Source of the DNA: an uncultured Lysobacterales bacterium
GTDB taxonomy: Bacteria > Pseudomonadota > Gammaproteobacteria > Xanthomonadales > Xanthomonadaceae
DNA length: 51,046 bases
Direction: 5' to 3'
Assembly (NCBI GenBank): GCA_946886865.1
Contig: CAMPJI010000009.1
Span: 1-51,046 of the forward strand
Made by a program: the position numbers and the translations under genes. Shown piece after piece: positions 18,417-27,317 of the stretch. Below the pieces are notes generated by a model. That model was not told the origin of the DNA. It saw nothing but the letters and a program-made list of their open reading frames with translations, and searched no databases. Numbering within the stretch: the stretch's first letter is position 1; each line of letters starts with the position of its first letter.

Positions 18417-19139
18417 ATGCCCCCTTTCCTGATCCTGGAGACCGGCCAGCCGGTCGCCTCCATGCGCCGTTACCGCGGCTTCCCCCACTGGATCCGCGTC
18501 GCCGCCGGCCTGCACGAGGACGACACCGTCGCGGTCGACGTCCAGGGCGGTGAACCGCTGCCGCCGCGCGAGGGCTTCGCCGGCGTGATCGTCACCGGGT
18601 CCGGCGCGATGGTCACCGACCGCGCCGACTGGTCCGAGGCCAGTGCCGCCTGGCTGCGCGACGCCGCGCACGCCGGCACGCCGGTGTTCGGCATCTGCTA
18701 CGGCCACCAGCTGCTGGCGCACGCGCTCGGTGGCGAGATCGGCAACCACCCGGCGGGCCGCGAGATGGGCACGGTCGACATCCAGCTGCATCCGGCCGCG
18801 CAGGACGACCCGGTGTTCGCCCCGATCCCCGAACGCTTCGCCGCGCAGGTGACGCACCTGCAGACGGTGCTGGCACCGCCGCCGGGCGCCACCGTGCTGG
18901 CGCGCTCGGACCACGACGCCTGCCACGCCTTCCGCTGGGGCGAGGCGGCCTGGGGCGTGCAGTTCCACCCCGAGTTCAGCGCCACCCACATGCGCGGCTA
19001 CGTGCACGCGCGCCGCGTCGCGCTGCAGCAGGAAGGCCAGTGCCCCAGGGCGATCACCCGCAACGTGCGCGCCGCGCCCGAGGCGCGCCGGGTGCTGAAG
19101 CGCTTCGTGCACCACGCCCGTGGGCTGGCGCGGCGGTAG
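18417..19139 (+). CDS. Class I glutamine amidotransferase (GATase1) domain protein
   Basis: 240 residues. Single GATase domain with the full catalytic triad: C94 in FGICYGHQLL, H184 and E186 in VQFHPEF; the oxyanion strand is VIVTGSGAMV (57-66). Free-standing domains of this type hydrolyse glutamine to feed ammonia to a partner or act on gamma-glutamyl compounds; no synthase partner is adjacent, so the substrate is open. It starts 13 bases after the ATPase gene on the same strand, so the two may be co-transcribed, although a -10-like TACAAT at 18361-18366 could serve it separately. Confidence 0.87.
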   Translation: MPPFLILETGQPVASMRRYRGFPHWIRVAAGLHEDDTVAVDVQGGEPLPPREGFAGVIVTGSGAMVTDRADWSEASAAWLRDAAHAGTPVFGICYGHQLLAHALGGEIGNHPAGREMGTVDIQLHPAAQDDPVFAPIPERFAAQVTHLQTVLAPPPGATVLARSDHDACHAFRWGEAAWGVQFHPEFSATHMRGYVHARRVALQQEGQCPRAITRNVRAAPEARRVLKRFVHHARGLARR

Positions 19140-19206
19140 GGGCCGCGGCCGCCATCGCGTTTAAGATGGCGACCTACGCACGACCACGTACTTCCGGGAA
19201 CCCACG

Positions 19207-20052
19207 ATGACGCAGATTCGCAAGGTGCCGTTCAACGCCGGCGCGGAATGGTTGCTGGCCGGCTTCGGCCTGTTGCGCAAGGCGCCGCTGGCGCTCGGCC
19301 TGCTCGGCGTGATCTGGGGCGCGCTGTCGATGCTGGCGGCGATGTCGGGCCAGTTGTGGCTGACCTTCATTGTCGCGGTGCTCGGGCCGATCCTGTTCGG
19401 CGGCATGATCTATGCCGCGCGCGAGGTCGACCAGGGCCGCAGCGCGCAGCCCGTGCACCTGGCGCAGGGCGTTCGCGAGGGCAAGCTGCCCCGGCTGCTG
19501 GCGATGCTGCTGCCGCAGATCGCCGCGCTGGCGGTGCTGGTGGTGCTGCTGCTGGTGATGTTCGGTCCCGAACAGCTGCAGCAGATGGCCAACGTCATGC
19601 AGGAGTTGCAGACCAACCCGGACCCGGCGCTGGTGGAGAGCCTGCCGACGAACCGCATGTTCGGCTGGCTGCTGCTGGCGATGGTGGTGGGCGTGGTGGT
19701 GGGGTTTTTCACCTTCATCGCCATCCCGGACGTGATGTTCACCGAGCGCGGTGCGTTCGCCGCGATGGGCGCCAGCTTCCGCGCCTGCATCCGCAACCTG
19801 CCGGCGGTGCTGCTGCTGATCGTGCTCCTGTTCATCGCGGTCATCGCCATCACCATCGGCATCAACATCGTCACCGCATTGATCGGGCTGGCCATCGGCC
19901 AGGCCGCCGCGCTGTTTGTCGGCCAGCTGCTGATGATGGCGGTGCTGATGCCGGTGATGGCCGGCACGCTGTACCACGCCTGGCGGCAGATGCTCGGCGA
20001 TGCGCCGGCGCCGCCGGTGGTGACGCCGGCGTCGGGCGGGTTTGAGGCGTAA
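19207..20052 (+). CDS. BPSS1780-family integral membrane protein
   Basis: 281 residues. Opens with KVPFNAGAEWLLAGFGLLRK, the signature of this family. About six hydrophobic segments, near residues 25-47, 48-72, 98-121, 152-176, 195-222 and 223-257, with a hydrophilic loop at 122-148. Function is not established for the family; it is an inner-membrane protein. A TAAGAT -10-like box lies about 40 bases upstream of ATG 19207, suggesting its own promoter. REP cluster 4 starts 21 bases after the stop. Confidence 0.82.
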   Translation: MTQIRKVPFNAGAEWLLAGFGLLRKAPLALGLLGVIWGALSMLAAMSGQLWLTFIVAVLGPILFGGMIYAAREVDQGRSAQPVHLAQGVREGKLPRLLAMLLPQIAALAVLVVLLLVMFGPEQLQQMANVMQELQTNPDPALVESLPTNRMFGWLLLAMVVGVVVGFFTFIAIPDVMFTERGAFAAMGASFRACIRNLPAVLLLIVLLFIAVIAITIGINIVTALIGLAIGQAAALFVGQLLMMAVLMPVMAGTLYHAWRQMLGDAPAPPVVTPASGGFEA

Positions 20053-20073
20053 GCCGGACCCCAAGCGACACGT

Positions 20074-20237
20074 GTAGGAGCGGCTTCAGCCGCGATCCCC
20101 TGCGGATTGAGGTTGCCCCAGGTGTTTGTAGGAGCGACGCGAGTCGCGACCGCGCGGCCCCATGGCCCCGACGGGTCGCGACTCACGTCGCCCCTGCACG
20201 GGCGCTGCGCGCCAATCGCGGCTGAAGCCGCTCCTAC
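20074..20237. repeat. REP cluster 4, nested order A(+) B(+) B(-) A(-)
   Basis: Type A forward 20074-20095, type B forward 20128-20149 (loop GCGA), type B reverse 20176-20197 (loop GTGA in GTAG orientation, degenerate head), type A reverse 20216-20237. It fills the gap between the convergent BPSS1780 and tatC genes. The order is identical to clusters 1 and 5. Confidence 0.9.
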
Positions 20238-20267
20238 GGGTTGGGTACCTGCGCGGAACTGGAACCG

Positions 20268-21029
20268 TCAGGCCCCGCGCCGCGGCGCGACCATCCGCGC
20301 GGCGATGATGCCGACCTCGTACAGCAGGCACATCGGGATCGCCAGCATCAGCTGCGAGACGACGTCCGGCGGGGTGATGACCGCTGCGATCACGAACATG
20401 CCCACGATCGCGTAGCCGCGCGATTCGGCCAGCTGCGCCGGCGTCACCCAGCCCAGCAGCGCCAGCACCACCAGCGCCACCGGCAGTTCGAAGCTGAGCC
20501 CGAACGCCAGGAAGATCACCAGCACGAAGTCGAGGTAGGCGTTGATGTCGGTCATCATCGCCACGCCTTCGGGCGTGATGCCAGCCAGGAATCCGAACAC
20601 CGTCGGCAGGACCAGGTAGAACGCGAACGCGCAGCCGGCGTAGAACAGGGCCACCGCCGACACCAGCAGCGGCAGCGCCAGGCGCTTCTCGCGCTGGTAG
20701 AGCCCCGGCGCGACGAAGGCCCACGCCTGGTACAGCAGCCACGGCATCGTCAGCATCAGCGCAACGAAGAACGCCAGCTTCAGCGGTGCGAAGAACGGCG
20801 AGGCGACTTCCACCGCGATCAGCTGGCCGCCGGCCGGCAGCTTGGCCAGCAGCGGCGCCGACAGCCAGGCGTAGAGGTCGTTGGCGAACGGCAGCAGCAC
20901 CAGCAGCACCAGCACCAGCCCGACCACCGCGCGCAGCAGCCGCGCGCGCAGTTCCAGCAGGTGGTCGATCAGGCGCGGCTCGGCCGGCGCCGCGGCGGCG
21001 CGCTCAGCGTCGTCGCGGGTCATGGTCAT
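20268..21029 (-). CDS. tatC: Sec-independent translocase subunit TatC
   Basis: 253 residues, six predicted membrane helices. Recognises twin-arginine signal peptides together with TatB. Conserved blocks: LIDHLLELRARLLRAVV (about 20-36), SPFFAPLKLAFF (periplasmic loop and TM2), PWLLYQAWAFVAPGLY with the family Glu-Lys turn after it, and LSFELPVALVVL near residue 180. The start may be ATG 21029 (MTMTRDD) or ATG 21023; the former overlaps the tatB end by 26 bases. Last gene of tatABC. REP cluster 4 lies downstream. Confidence 0.95.
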   Translation of the reverse strand: MTMTRDDAERAAAAPAEPRLIDHLLELRARLLRAVVGLVLVLLVLLPFANDLYAWLSAPLLAKLPAGGQLIAVEVASPFFAPLKLAFFVALMLTMPWLLYQAWAFVAPGLYQREKRLALPLLVSAVALFYAGCAFAFYLVLPTVFGFLAGITPEGVAMMTDINAYLDFVLVIFLAFGLSFELPVALVVLALLGWVTPAQLAESRGYAIVGMFVIAAVITPPDVVSQLMLAIPMCLLYEVGIIAARMVAPRRGA

Positions 21030-21477
21030 CGGGGACCGGGCTGCGGTCGGGGTCGTCCGGTGCCGCGGGCGGCTCCTTCACCGGCGCGTCGACGCCCGGG
21101 TCGCGCCGCACGGGTGTACCGGGATCGGGGTCGCCTTCCGGCGGTTCACCGCTGCCGGGGTCGCCCTTGGGCGGACCGCCCGGTTCGGGCAGCGGGTCGC
21201 GCGGCCCGACGCTGAACCCCTCGCGCACCGCCACGCCGCTGGCGGCCACGGCGGCGCGCGCGTCATCCAGGTCGTCGCGGGCCCGGCGCAGGCTGCGCTT
21301 GAGCTCCTCGTCGGCCAGCTCGTTCTCGAGCTCGGCCTTGACCGAATACCACTGCGCGCGCGCGCGCCGCACCCACAGGCCGGCGAAACGCGCGGCCTTG
21401 GGCAGCCGCTCGGGCCCGAGCACGATCAACGCCACCACGGCGACGACGAACAGCTCGGAAAAACCGATATCGAACAT
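21004..21477 (-). CDS. tatB: Sec-independent translocase subunit TatB
   Basis: 157 residues. N-terminal helix MFDIGFSELFVVAVVALIVL is diagnostic of TatB (Glu8), followed by the amphipathic helix GPERLPKAARFAGLWVRRAR and a long charged helix to about residue 80. Residues 90-157 are a Pro, Gly and Asp-rich tail with PP/GDP repeats, as is frequent and variable in TatB. Works with TatC as the signal-peptide receptor. Sits 30 bases behind tatA and overlaps tatC. Confidence 0.95.
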   Translation of the reverse strand: MFDIGFSELFVVAVVALIVLGPERLPKAARFAGLWVRRARAQWYSVKAELENELADEELKRSLRRARDDLDDARAAVAASGVAVREGFSVGPRDPLPEPGGPPKGDPGSGEPPEGDPDPGTPVRRDPGVDAPVKEPPAAPDDPDRSPVPDDHDPRRR

Positions 21478-21507
21478 GCGGGGCCGGTGCTCACGCGGGG
21501 CGCGCGG

Positions 21508-21750
21508 TCAGCGGCGGGTCTCGTCGCGCGGCGGCGTCGAGGCATCCTGACGCGGCGGCTCGGCATCCACGTTGCGCTCGTGCGGCAGGCGCGCGTCCGG
21601 CCCGTCGCTGTCGCCGTCGTGCACGCCCTGCTTGAAGCCCTTGACGGCTTCGCCGAGGTCCTTGCCGACGTTCTTCAGGCGCTTGGTGCCGAAGACGAGG
21701 ACCACGATCACCAGCACGACCAGCCAGTGCCAGATGCTGAAACTGCCCAT
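21508..21750 (-). CDS. tatA: Sec-independent translocase subunit TatA
   Basis: 80 residues. [20 protein letters not shown] is the classic TatA membrane helix, then [20 protein letters not shown] as amphipathic helix and a polar acidic tail. Forms the variable-size pore recruited to TatBC. First gene of the operon; a -10-like TATCCT lies at 21777-21782 on the minus strand, about 26 bases upstream of the ATG. Confidence 0.96.
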   Translation of the reverse strand: MGSFSIWHWLVVLVIVVLVFGTKRLKNVGKDLGEAVKGFKQGVHDGDSDGPDARLPHERNVDAEPPRQDASTPPRDETRR

Positions 21751-21839
21751 GGGATTGCCTGTGCGGACGGGCGCTCAGGATACCGCAGCGGGTCCGGTCG
21801 CGCCGTGGTGCGGCCGTGCGAAGGCCGCGTCCGGGTGCG

Positions 21840-22691
21840 TTACGGCAGCGGTTCGATGGTGGTCGGGCTCTCGACCGTTTCGAACGGCTCGGGCTGCGGC
21901 GGCGCCTGCACCGGCGGCGCGGCGGGCGGGGCGACCTGGACCGGCGCGGTGACCGCGCCGCCGGCCCGCGCCGCCGTGTCGGCCCCTGCACGGCCGTCGG
22001 TCCCGCGCGCGAACCGGGCGCTGGCGGTGGCCTCCTCCAGCTGGTCGCGCACGTCCACGATCGCATCCGACGGCGGCTGGGCGGTGCGTCCCTCGAAGAT
22101 CATGCGCGGCGTGGTGCCGCCGCCGTAGACGGCCTGGTTGGCGTCGTCGTCGATGCTCAGCACCGCACCGTCCAGCGCGACGCCGGCGAACAGGCCGCGC
22201 GCGCGCGACCACGACCAGATCTCGGCCTTGAGGTTGCCGTCGGTCGCGAGCGCCGTGTTGCGCCCGACCGGGCCGGCGGCGATACCGGCATCGGCGCCCA
22301 GGGTGATCTTGCCGTTGACGATCGACTCGAGCCCGCGCTCGCTGGTGAACACCAGCACCACGTCGGAGGACTGCACGCCGGCCTGGAACCCGATGCTGCC
22401 GCCCGTCAACGCCACGAATGCGGGGTTCGACCACGTGCCGTCGGGGTTCTTCACCGACACCACGCCATGGCCGCGGCGGCCGCCCAGCACCAGGCCGATC
22501 TTCAGCGTGTCGGGCACGATCACGATGGCGCGCGCCTCGTCCAGCAGCTTGTCAGGGATGGCGGACTCGGGGATGCGCTGGATGTCGTTCAACACCCGCA
22601 GCGCGTTCTGCGCGCGCGCGTCTTCCGTGGGGCCGGCGACAGCCGTGGACGCGAGCGTGAGGGACAACATCAGGACGGCAAGGCGGCGCAT
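21840..22691 (-). CDS. Exported SYLF/YSC84-domain lipid-binding protein
   Basis: 283 residues from the ATG at 22691, which has GGAG 6 nt upstream and begins a clear signal peptide (MRRLAVLMLSLTLASTAVAG, cleavage after AVA). An upstream in-frame ATG at 22757 would bury the signal. Mature residues 25-215 are the SYLF (YSC84) domain: DEARAIVIVPDTLKIGLVLG, GGRRGHGVVSVK, GGSIGFQAGVQSSDVVLVF, and KAEIWSWSRARGLFAGVALDG. The C-terminal 70 residues are a Pro/Ala/Val-rich tail. SYLF domains bind phosphoinositides in eukaryotes; the bacterial role is not settled. Separated from tatA by 89 bases and divergent from hemH. Confidence 0.87.
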   Translation of the reverse strand: MRRLAVLMLSLTLASTAVAGPTEDARAQNALRVLNDIQRIPESAIPDKLLDEARAIVIVPDTLKIGLVLGGRRGHGVVSVKNPDGTWSNPAFVALTGGSIGFQAGVQSSDVVLVFTSERGLESIVNGKITLGADAGIAAGPVGRNTALATDGNLKAEIWSWSRARGLFAGVALDGAVLSIDDDANQAVYGGGTTPRMIFEGRTAQPPSDAIVDVRDQLEEATASARFARGTDGRAGADTAARAGGAVTAPVQVAPPAAPPVQAPPQPEPFETVESPTTIEPLP

Positions 22692-22882
22692 GGCGGGCTC
22701 CATCGGTGTGTTCGGGGTGGCGCTTGGACCGCGCCGTTCGCGCGGCGTTCGGCGCATTGTCGGGCGCGTCGCGCCGCGGCAGCCGGCTCAGGCTAGTGAC
22801 GCGGCAATGAATCGGTGCCCAACTGCGCAACACGCCATTGCAACGCGGGGCGGCTGCCGGGCATCGCGGCAGCTGTCATCCT

Positions 22883-23914
22883 ATGCCGATGAATGCGACT
22901 TCCGCACCCGTACACGCCGCCGAGCGCGACGACGCGCCGTACGCCGACACCGCCGTCGTGCTGGTCAACCTGGGCACGCCCGACGCCCCGACCGCGACGG
23001 CCGTGCGTCGTTACCTGGCCGAGTTCCTGCACGACCATCGCGTGGTCAGCCTGACGCGCTGGCTGTGGTGCCCGCTGCTGCACTTCGTGATCCTGCCGCT
23101 CCGCGGGCCGAAGGTGGCACACAAGTACGCCTCCATCTGGCTGGCCGACGACGCCCGGGGCCCGGGCGGCTCGCCGCTGGCGGTGCACACGCGCCGCCTG
23201 GCGCAGGCCGTCCAGCGTGAACTGCCGGGCGTGCGCGTGGTCGACGCGATGCGCTACGGCAATCCGAATGTCCGCACGCTGCTGCAGCGCCTGCGCGGCG
23301 ACGGCGTGCGCCGCGTGCTGGCACTGCCGCTGTACCCGCAGTACTCCACCTCCACCACCGCCTCGGTGGCCGACGTGCTGGAACGCGCCGACGGCCTGGC
23401 GACGCGGATGGTCGAGGACTACCACCTGGATGCCGGCTGGATCGAGGCGGTGGCGATGTCGATCCGCGACTACCGCGCGCGCCACGGCGACGGTGGCCAC
23501 CTGCTGTTCTCCTTCCACGGCCTGCCGCAGCGGCTGGTCGACCAGGGCGATCCGTATGCGGCGCAATGCGAGGCCAGCGCGGCGGCCATTGCGACGGCGC
23601 TCGGGCTGGAGCCATCGCAATGGACGCTGAGCTACCAGTCGCGGTTCGGCCGCGAACGCTGGCTGGAGCCTTCCACCAGCGACACGCTGGCGGCGCTGGC
23701 CGGTCGCGGCATCCGCACCGTGGATGTCGCCGCGCCCGGCTTCGCCGTCGACTGCCTGGAAACCCTGGAAGAAGTGGCGATGATGCTGGCCGAGGAGTTC
23801 GCCGGGCATTCGGCCGGCGGCAGCCTGCGCTACGTCCCCTGCCTCAATGACCGCCCCGACCACGCGCGCGCGCTGGCCGCCATCGCGCGTCGCGAGCTGG
23901 AGGCGTGGCGTTGA
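22883..23914 (+). CDS. hemH: Ferrochelatase
   Basis: 343 residues from ATG 22883 (MPMNATSAPV; a second ATG 6 bases on is equally good). Inserts Fe(II) into protoporphyrin IX, the last step of haem synthesis. Key blocks: VVLVNLGTPDAPT (start of the fold), RYGNPNV, LPLYPQYSTSTT, the catalytic His in LLFSFHGLPQRLVDQGD, YQSRFGRERWLEP, and APGFAVDCLETLEE with the catalytic Glu. All are intact. The last 10 bases overlap the following hydrolase gene, suggesting coupling. The 191-base divergent gap to the SYLF gene should hold both promoters. Confidence 0.96.
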   Translation: MPMNATSAPVHAAERDDAPYADTAVVLVNLGTPDAPTATAVRRYLAEFLHDHRVVSLTRWLWCPLLHFVILPLRGPKVAHKYASIWLADDARGPGGSPLAVHTRRLAQAVQRELPGVRVVDAMRYGNPNVRTLLQRLRGDGVRRVLALPLYPQYSTSTTASVADVLERADGLATRMVEDYHLDAGWIEAVAMSIRDYRARHGDGGHLLFSFHGLPQRLVDQGDPYAAQCEASAAAIATALGLEPSQWTLSYQSRFGRERWLEPSTSDTLAALAGRGIRTVDVAAPGFAVDCLETLEEVAMMLAEEFAGHSAGGSLRYVPCLNDRPDHARALAAIARRELEAWR

Positions 23915-24792
23915 GCGTGACGCCGATGGACGCCACCGGCCGCCGCGAGATCACCCTCGACACCCCCTTCGGCCGCCTGACCGGGTGGCGCCGCGGCGGC
24001 GACGGCCCGCGGGTGCTGGCGCTGCACGGCTGGCTGGACAACGCCGACAGCTTCGCGCCCCTGGCCTCGAAGCTGCCGGCGTTGGACCTGGTGGCGGTCG
24101 ACATGCCCGGCCACGGCGCCAGCGCACACCTGCCGCCGGCCGCGGACTACACCATGGCCGGCTTCGCCCGCGCCGGCTTCGCGATGGCCGATGCGCTGGG
24201 CTGGGACCGCTTCGACCTGCTCGCGCATTCATTGGGCGGCGCGGTCGCCAGCGTGATGGCGGCGGCGCGCCCGGACCGTATCGGCCGGCTGGCGCTTGTG
24301 GAGTCGCTGGGCGCGCTGGCCGAGCGCGAAGACCGCACCGCCGAGCGCCTGCGCGACGCGTTCAAGGCGTTCGCCGCGCCTCGGCGGCCGCTGCGGGTGT
24401 TCCCCGACATCGCCACGGCGGTGCGAGCGCGCATGCAGGCCAATGGCCTGAGCGAGCCGGTCGCGCGGTTGCTGGTGGAGCGCGGCATCGTCCCGACGCA
24501 GGACGCCGCGGGCAGTCGCGGCTATGCGTGGCGCAGCGACCCGCGCCTGACCCAGCCGACCGCCATCCGCATCAGCGAGTCGCAGGTGCGCGACCTGGTG
24601 GCCGGCATCCAGTGCCCGGTGCGCGTCATCTACGCCAACCCGGCCCCGCCGTATTTCCCCGACGTGCTGCGCCACGCGCGCGCCGGCTGCCTGCAGCGCG
24701 GCGAAGTGGTGGTGATGGACGGCAGCCACCACCTGCACATGGAAGACCCGGCCGGGGTGGCCGCCGCGATCGGCGACTTCTTCGCGCGTTGA
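23905..24792 (+). CDS. Alpha/beta-fold hydrolase
   Basis: 295 residues if started at GTG 23905. The fold is shown by VLALHGWLDNADSF (oxyanion hole HG, residues 37-50), VAVDMPGHGAS (64-73), the nucleophile elbow LLAHSLGGAVA with S109, and a C-terminal DGSHHLHMEDP that carries the catalytic His. This is the esterase/lipase-like branch usually annotated as alpha/beta hydrolase; the substrate is unknown. The start is unsure: TTG 23911 has GGAGG at a better distance (7 nt) and would overlap the hemH stop by 4 bases; ATG 23926 is also in frame. It abuts the convergent lipoprotein gene with no gap. Confidence 0.88.
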   Translation: MALSVTPMDATGRREITLDTPFGRLTGWRRGGDGPRVLALHGWLDNADSFAPLASKLPALDLVAVDMPGHGASAHLPPAADYTMAGFARAGFAMADALGWDRFDLLAHSLGGAVASVMAAARPDRIGRLALVESLGALAEREDRTAERLRDAFKAFAAPRRPLRVFPDIATAVRARMQANGLSEPVARLLVERGIVPTQDAAGSRGYAWRSDPRLTQPTAIRISESQVRDLVAGIQCPVRVIYANPAPPYFPDVLRHARAGCLQRGEVVVMDGSHHLHMEDPAGVAAAIGDFFAR

Positions 24793-25311
24793 CTACGGCT
24801 GCGTTTGCCGCAGCTGCACCCCGACCTGCACCTCGTCGCCGTCGGCGCCGCTGAAGGACAGCACCGAGGCGCGATCGCCCTTCTCGAAGGCCAGCATCGC
24901 GTTGTCGGCGTCGTGCTGCATCGCCATGGTCTGCTGCCAGCCGGCTTTCTCCATGGCGCTGCGAGCCTCCTCGAACATCGCGCCGGTCCGGCCGTGCGCG
25001 CTCAGGCTGACGACGTGCGTCCCGCCCATGTCCATGACGCTGGTGACGCGGTACTGCGGTGGCAGGTAGATGTCATCAAGGAAGGCCTCGGGCAGCGCGA
25101 GGTCATCGCCACCGGCGATGCGCATCTCGCCTTCGTCGGTCCTGACCGTGATCTGCTCCCCGTCGCGGTCGACCTTGACGTCGTGCCCCGTGGCGGCGCG
25201 GATCGCGGCCTCGGCGGCCAGTTCATCGGACGACTTGCTGCAGCCGGCCAGCGCGAGGGCGGCAGGCAGGGCCACGCACAGCGCGGCGCGTGCAAAGGAC
25301 AGGCGGGACAT
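24793..25311 (-). CDS. Putative lipoprotein of unknown function
   Basis: 172 residues. Signal peptide with perfect lipobox LAGC (C24 in ALALAGCSKSSD). The mature part is soluble with alternating strands: HDVKVDRDGEQITVRTDEGEMRIAGG (residues 43-68) looks like a beta-hairpin sheet, and SAMEKAGWQQTMAMQ (138-152) a helix. No family recognised. The Ser after Cys (+2) favours outer-membrane sorting. It is convergent with the hydrolase gene, touching it, and 82 bases downstream of the YgjP-type gene with which it may share a transcript. Confidence 0.78.
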   Translation of the reverse strand: MSRLSFARAALCVALPAALALAGCSKSSDELAAEAAIRAATGHDVKVDRDGEQITVRTDEGEMRIAGGDDLALPEAFLDDIYLPPQYRVTSVMDMGGTHVVSLSAHGRTGAMFEEARSAMEKAGWQQTMAMQHDADNAMLAFEKGDRASVLSFSGADGDEVQVGVQLRQTQP

Positions 25312-25393
25312 GGCGGCCGGCGGCGACGCGGCAACAGCGCCGCGACCGGTTCAACGCGGCGCGCGTCCCGTGCCGGCCACGCGGCCGGACCGC

Positions 25394-26191
25394 TCAGCCA
25401 CCCAGCAGCCCGCGCAGCGTCGCCTTCAGGCGACGGCCCTCGCTGCGGAAGTAGTCGCGCTCGTCGCGCCAGTCCGGGAAACGCGCCTCGACCTCGCCCC
25501 AGAACGCGCGCGAGTGGTCGGCACGGATCAGGTGGCAGAGCTCGTGCACCAGCACGTATTCGAAAGCCGACGGCCGCGCCAGCACCAGCGACAGGTCCAG
25601 CGCCATCGTGCCGTCCGGCGCGAGCGAGCCCCATTGCGACGACATGACCTTGAACACCACGCGCCGCAGCGGGCGCGGCAGGCCCTGCGCATGGCGCGGC
25701 AGCCAGCGGCCGACGTCGCCGCGCGCCTGCGCCTCGTAGAAATCGCGCAGTGCGCGGTGGATAGCGGCATCACCGGCGCGCGCGGCCACGGTGAACACCG
25801 CGCGCGGTGCGGCATCGTCGCCGGCGGCGTCCAGCTCCAGGCAGGTGAAACGGCCCTCGCGCCATTCGATCGCACAACTCGCGCCGCGAAGCGGCAGCGC
25901 CTCGGTCACGCCACGCACCAGCTCGGGCAGCGCGTCCAGCGCGTGGCGGTCGATCTGCTGGCCCAGCCACTCGCGGTGCTCGCGCACGAAGCGCTCGCCG
26001 GCGGCGGCACTGGCGCGCAACGGCAACGACAGCCGCGCGCCGCGCTCGTCGACCGACAGCTTCACCCGGCGCGAGCGTGCATCGCGCACGCACAGCACGG
26101 GCACGATTCGGCCATCGGCCAGTTCGACATCGAAGGACGCACGCTCGGGCACGCGCAGCAGGGGCGCGAGCAGGCGTTTGGGGGACGGCAT
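25394..26191 (-). CDS. YgjP-type (DUF45) M48-like metallopeptidase
   Basis: 265 residues from ATG 26191 (MPSPKRLLAP). Zinc site HELCH at 216-220 with a third ligand H226 in ADHSRAFW, preceded by the family block SQWGSLAPDGTMALDLSLVLA. The N-terminal half has the conserved stretch SRRVKLSVDERGARLSLP. Members occur near nucleic-acid or stress genes; substrates are not known. An upstream ATG at 26218 is in frame, but the extra nine residues are not family-like. Gene order lipoprotein-YgjP-rdgC, all on the minus strand. Confidence 0.86.
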   Translation of the reverse strand: MPSPKRLLAPLLRVPERASFDVELADGRIVPVLCVRDARSRRVKLSVDERGARLSLPLRASAAAGERFVREHREWLGQQIDRHALDALPELVRGVTEALPLRGASCAIEWREGRFTCLELDAAGDDAAPRAVFTVAARAGDAAIHRALRDFYEAQARGDVGRWLPRHAQGLPRPLRRVVFKVMSSQWGSLAPDGTMALDLSLVLARPSAFEYVLVHELCHLIRADHSRAFWGEVEARFPDWRDERDYFRSEGRRLKATLRGLLGG

Positions 26192-26315
26192 GGACGGCAC
26201 GGACTCTGGCGAAAGCAAGGCAGCTGACGGGTCGGGCGTCCGTCCGTGGAACGCCCCGGATGATAACGCGCGATGGCGCGTGGCGACGCGCGGCAGTGCC
26301 GCGACGCCGCTCGCG

Positions 26316-27224
26316 TCAGGCTTCGGCGCGGCTCAGCTTCAACGCGCGCTCCAGCACCACGAACAGGCGCTTGACCTCCGCGCTCATCAGCGCGAAGCGC
26401 GCATCCAACTCAGCCAGCATGTCGCCGGCATCGCCGCTGTCGAGCTGGTCGACGGCGCCGTCGAGCAGCTTGAACTTGCGAATGACCAGGTCCTCGCCGA
26501 GCACGAACTGGACGTGGTCGTCCAGGCTCAGCGCCAGGCGCGTGACCTGCTTGCCGGTTTCCAGGTGCTTGGCGATCTCCTCGTTGTCGGCCAGCTCCAT
26601 GCGCTGGCACTTCACCACCGCGCCCTGGTCGACCGGATCGCGCAGCTCGCACTCGTCGCCGAGCGTCAGGCCATCGGGCAGCGGCTCCCCCGCCACCCAG
26701 CCGGTCAGCACCGAGCGAGGCGCGACCTCGGCATTGAGCGGCAGCGCCGGGAAGCTTCCCAACGCGCGGCGGATCTCGCTGGCGACGTTCTCGGCCGACT
26801 TGCGGCTGGAGCTGTCGACGACCAGCAGGCCGTGCTCCCGGTCGATCAGCGCATCGGTGCGGCCGGGCTTGATGAAGGCGCGCGGCAGCAGGTCGACGAT
26901 CAGTTCGTCCTTGATGCGCTTGCGCGTGCGGCCGCCGGGCTTGCGGCCTTCATTCTGTTCGATTTCCGCCAGCTTCTTGGCCAGCAGGTCGTTGACCACC
27001 GAGCCGGGCAGCAGGCGTTCCTCGCTGCCGACGCTGAGCCAGGTGGCATCGCCGCGGGTGTGCGACATCGCCTCGGTGTCGCGGCCCAGCGGCGGCACGA
27101 ACCCGCGGCTGGACAGCTCCATGGGGCCGACCGGCTTGAGCTGGCATTCGGCCAGGCCGGTGTCGAGGGCGTCGAAGGAATGGGCGGTGGGGAAGCGGAA
27201 CAGCGTCAGGTTGCGAAAGAACAT
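26316..27224 (-). CDS. rdgC: Recombination-associated protein RdgC
   Basis: 302 residues, the standard length. Ring-forming DNA-binding protein that modulates RecA and replication. The start MFFRNLTLFRF and the blocks CQLKPVGPMELSSRGFVPPL, RLLPGSVVNDLL, KRIKDELIVDLLPRAF and LLVVDSSSRKSAE are typical. Starts at ATG 27224. It stands upstream of the YgjP-type gene (124 bases) and downstream of ttcA (93 bases), on the same strand. Confidence 0.95.
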   Translation of the reverse strand: MFFRNLTLFRFPTAHSFDALDTGLAECQLKPVGPMELSSRGFVPPLGRDTEAMSHTRGDATWLSVGSEERLLPGSVVNDLLAKKLAEIEQNEGRKPGGRTRKRIKDELIVDLLPRAFIKPGRTDALIDREHGLLVVDSSSRKSAENVASEIRRALGSFPALPLNAEVAPRSVLTGWVAGEPLPDGLTLGDECELRDPVDQGAVVKCQRMELADNEEIAKHLETGKQVTRLALSLDDHVQFVLGEDLVIRKFKLLDGAVDQLDSGDAGDMLAELDARFALMSAEVKRLFVVLERALKLSRAEA

Positions 27225-27317
27225 CGAAAATCCGGTAGGTGCGAATGGGGTGGTGCCGCACTGCGTGTCGAGTGCGTCTTCTTCTGTTTACCGTCCTCCG
27301 CGAGGATGACGGCCGGG

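Noticed and set aside
16574..19139. The ATPase and amidotransferase as parts of a secretion operon
   Set aside because: No other secretion gene is adjacent and amidotransferases are not part of such systems.
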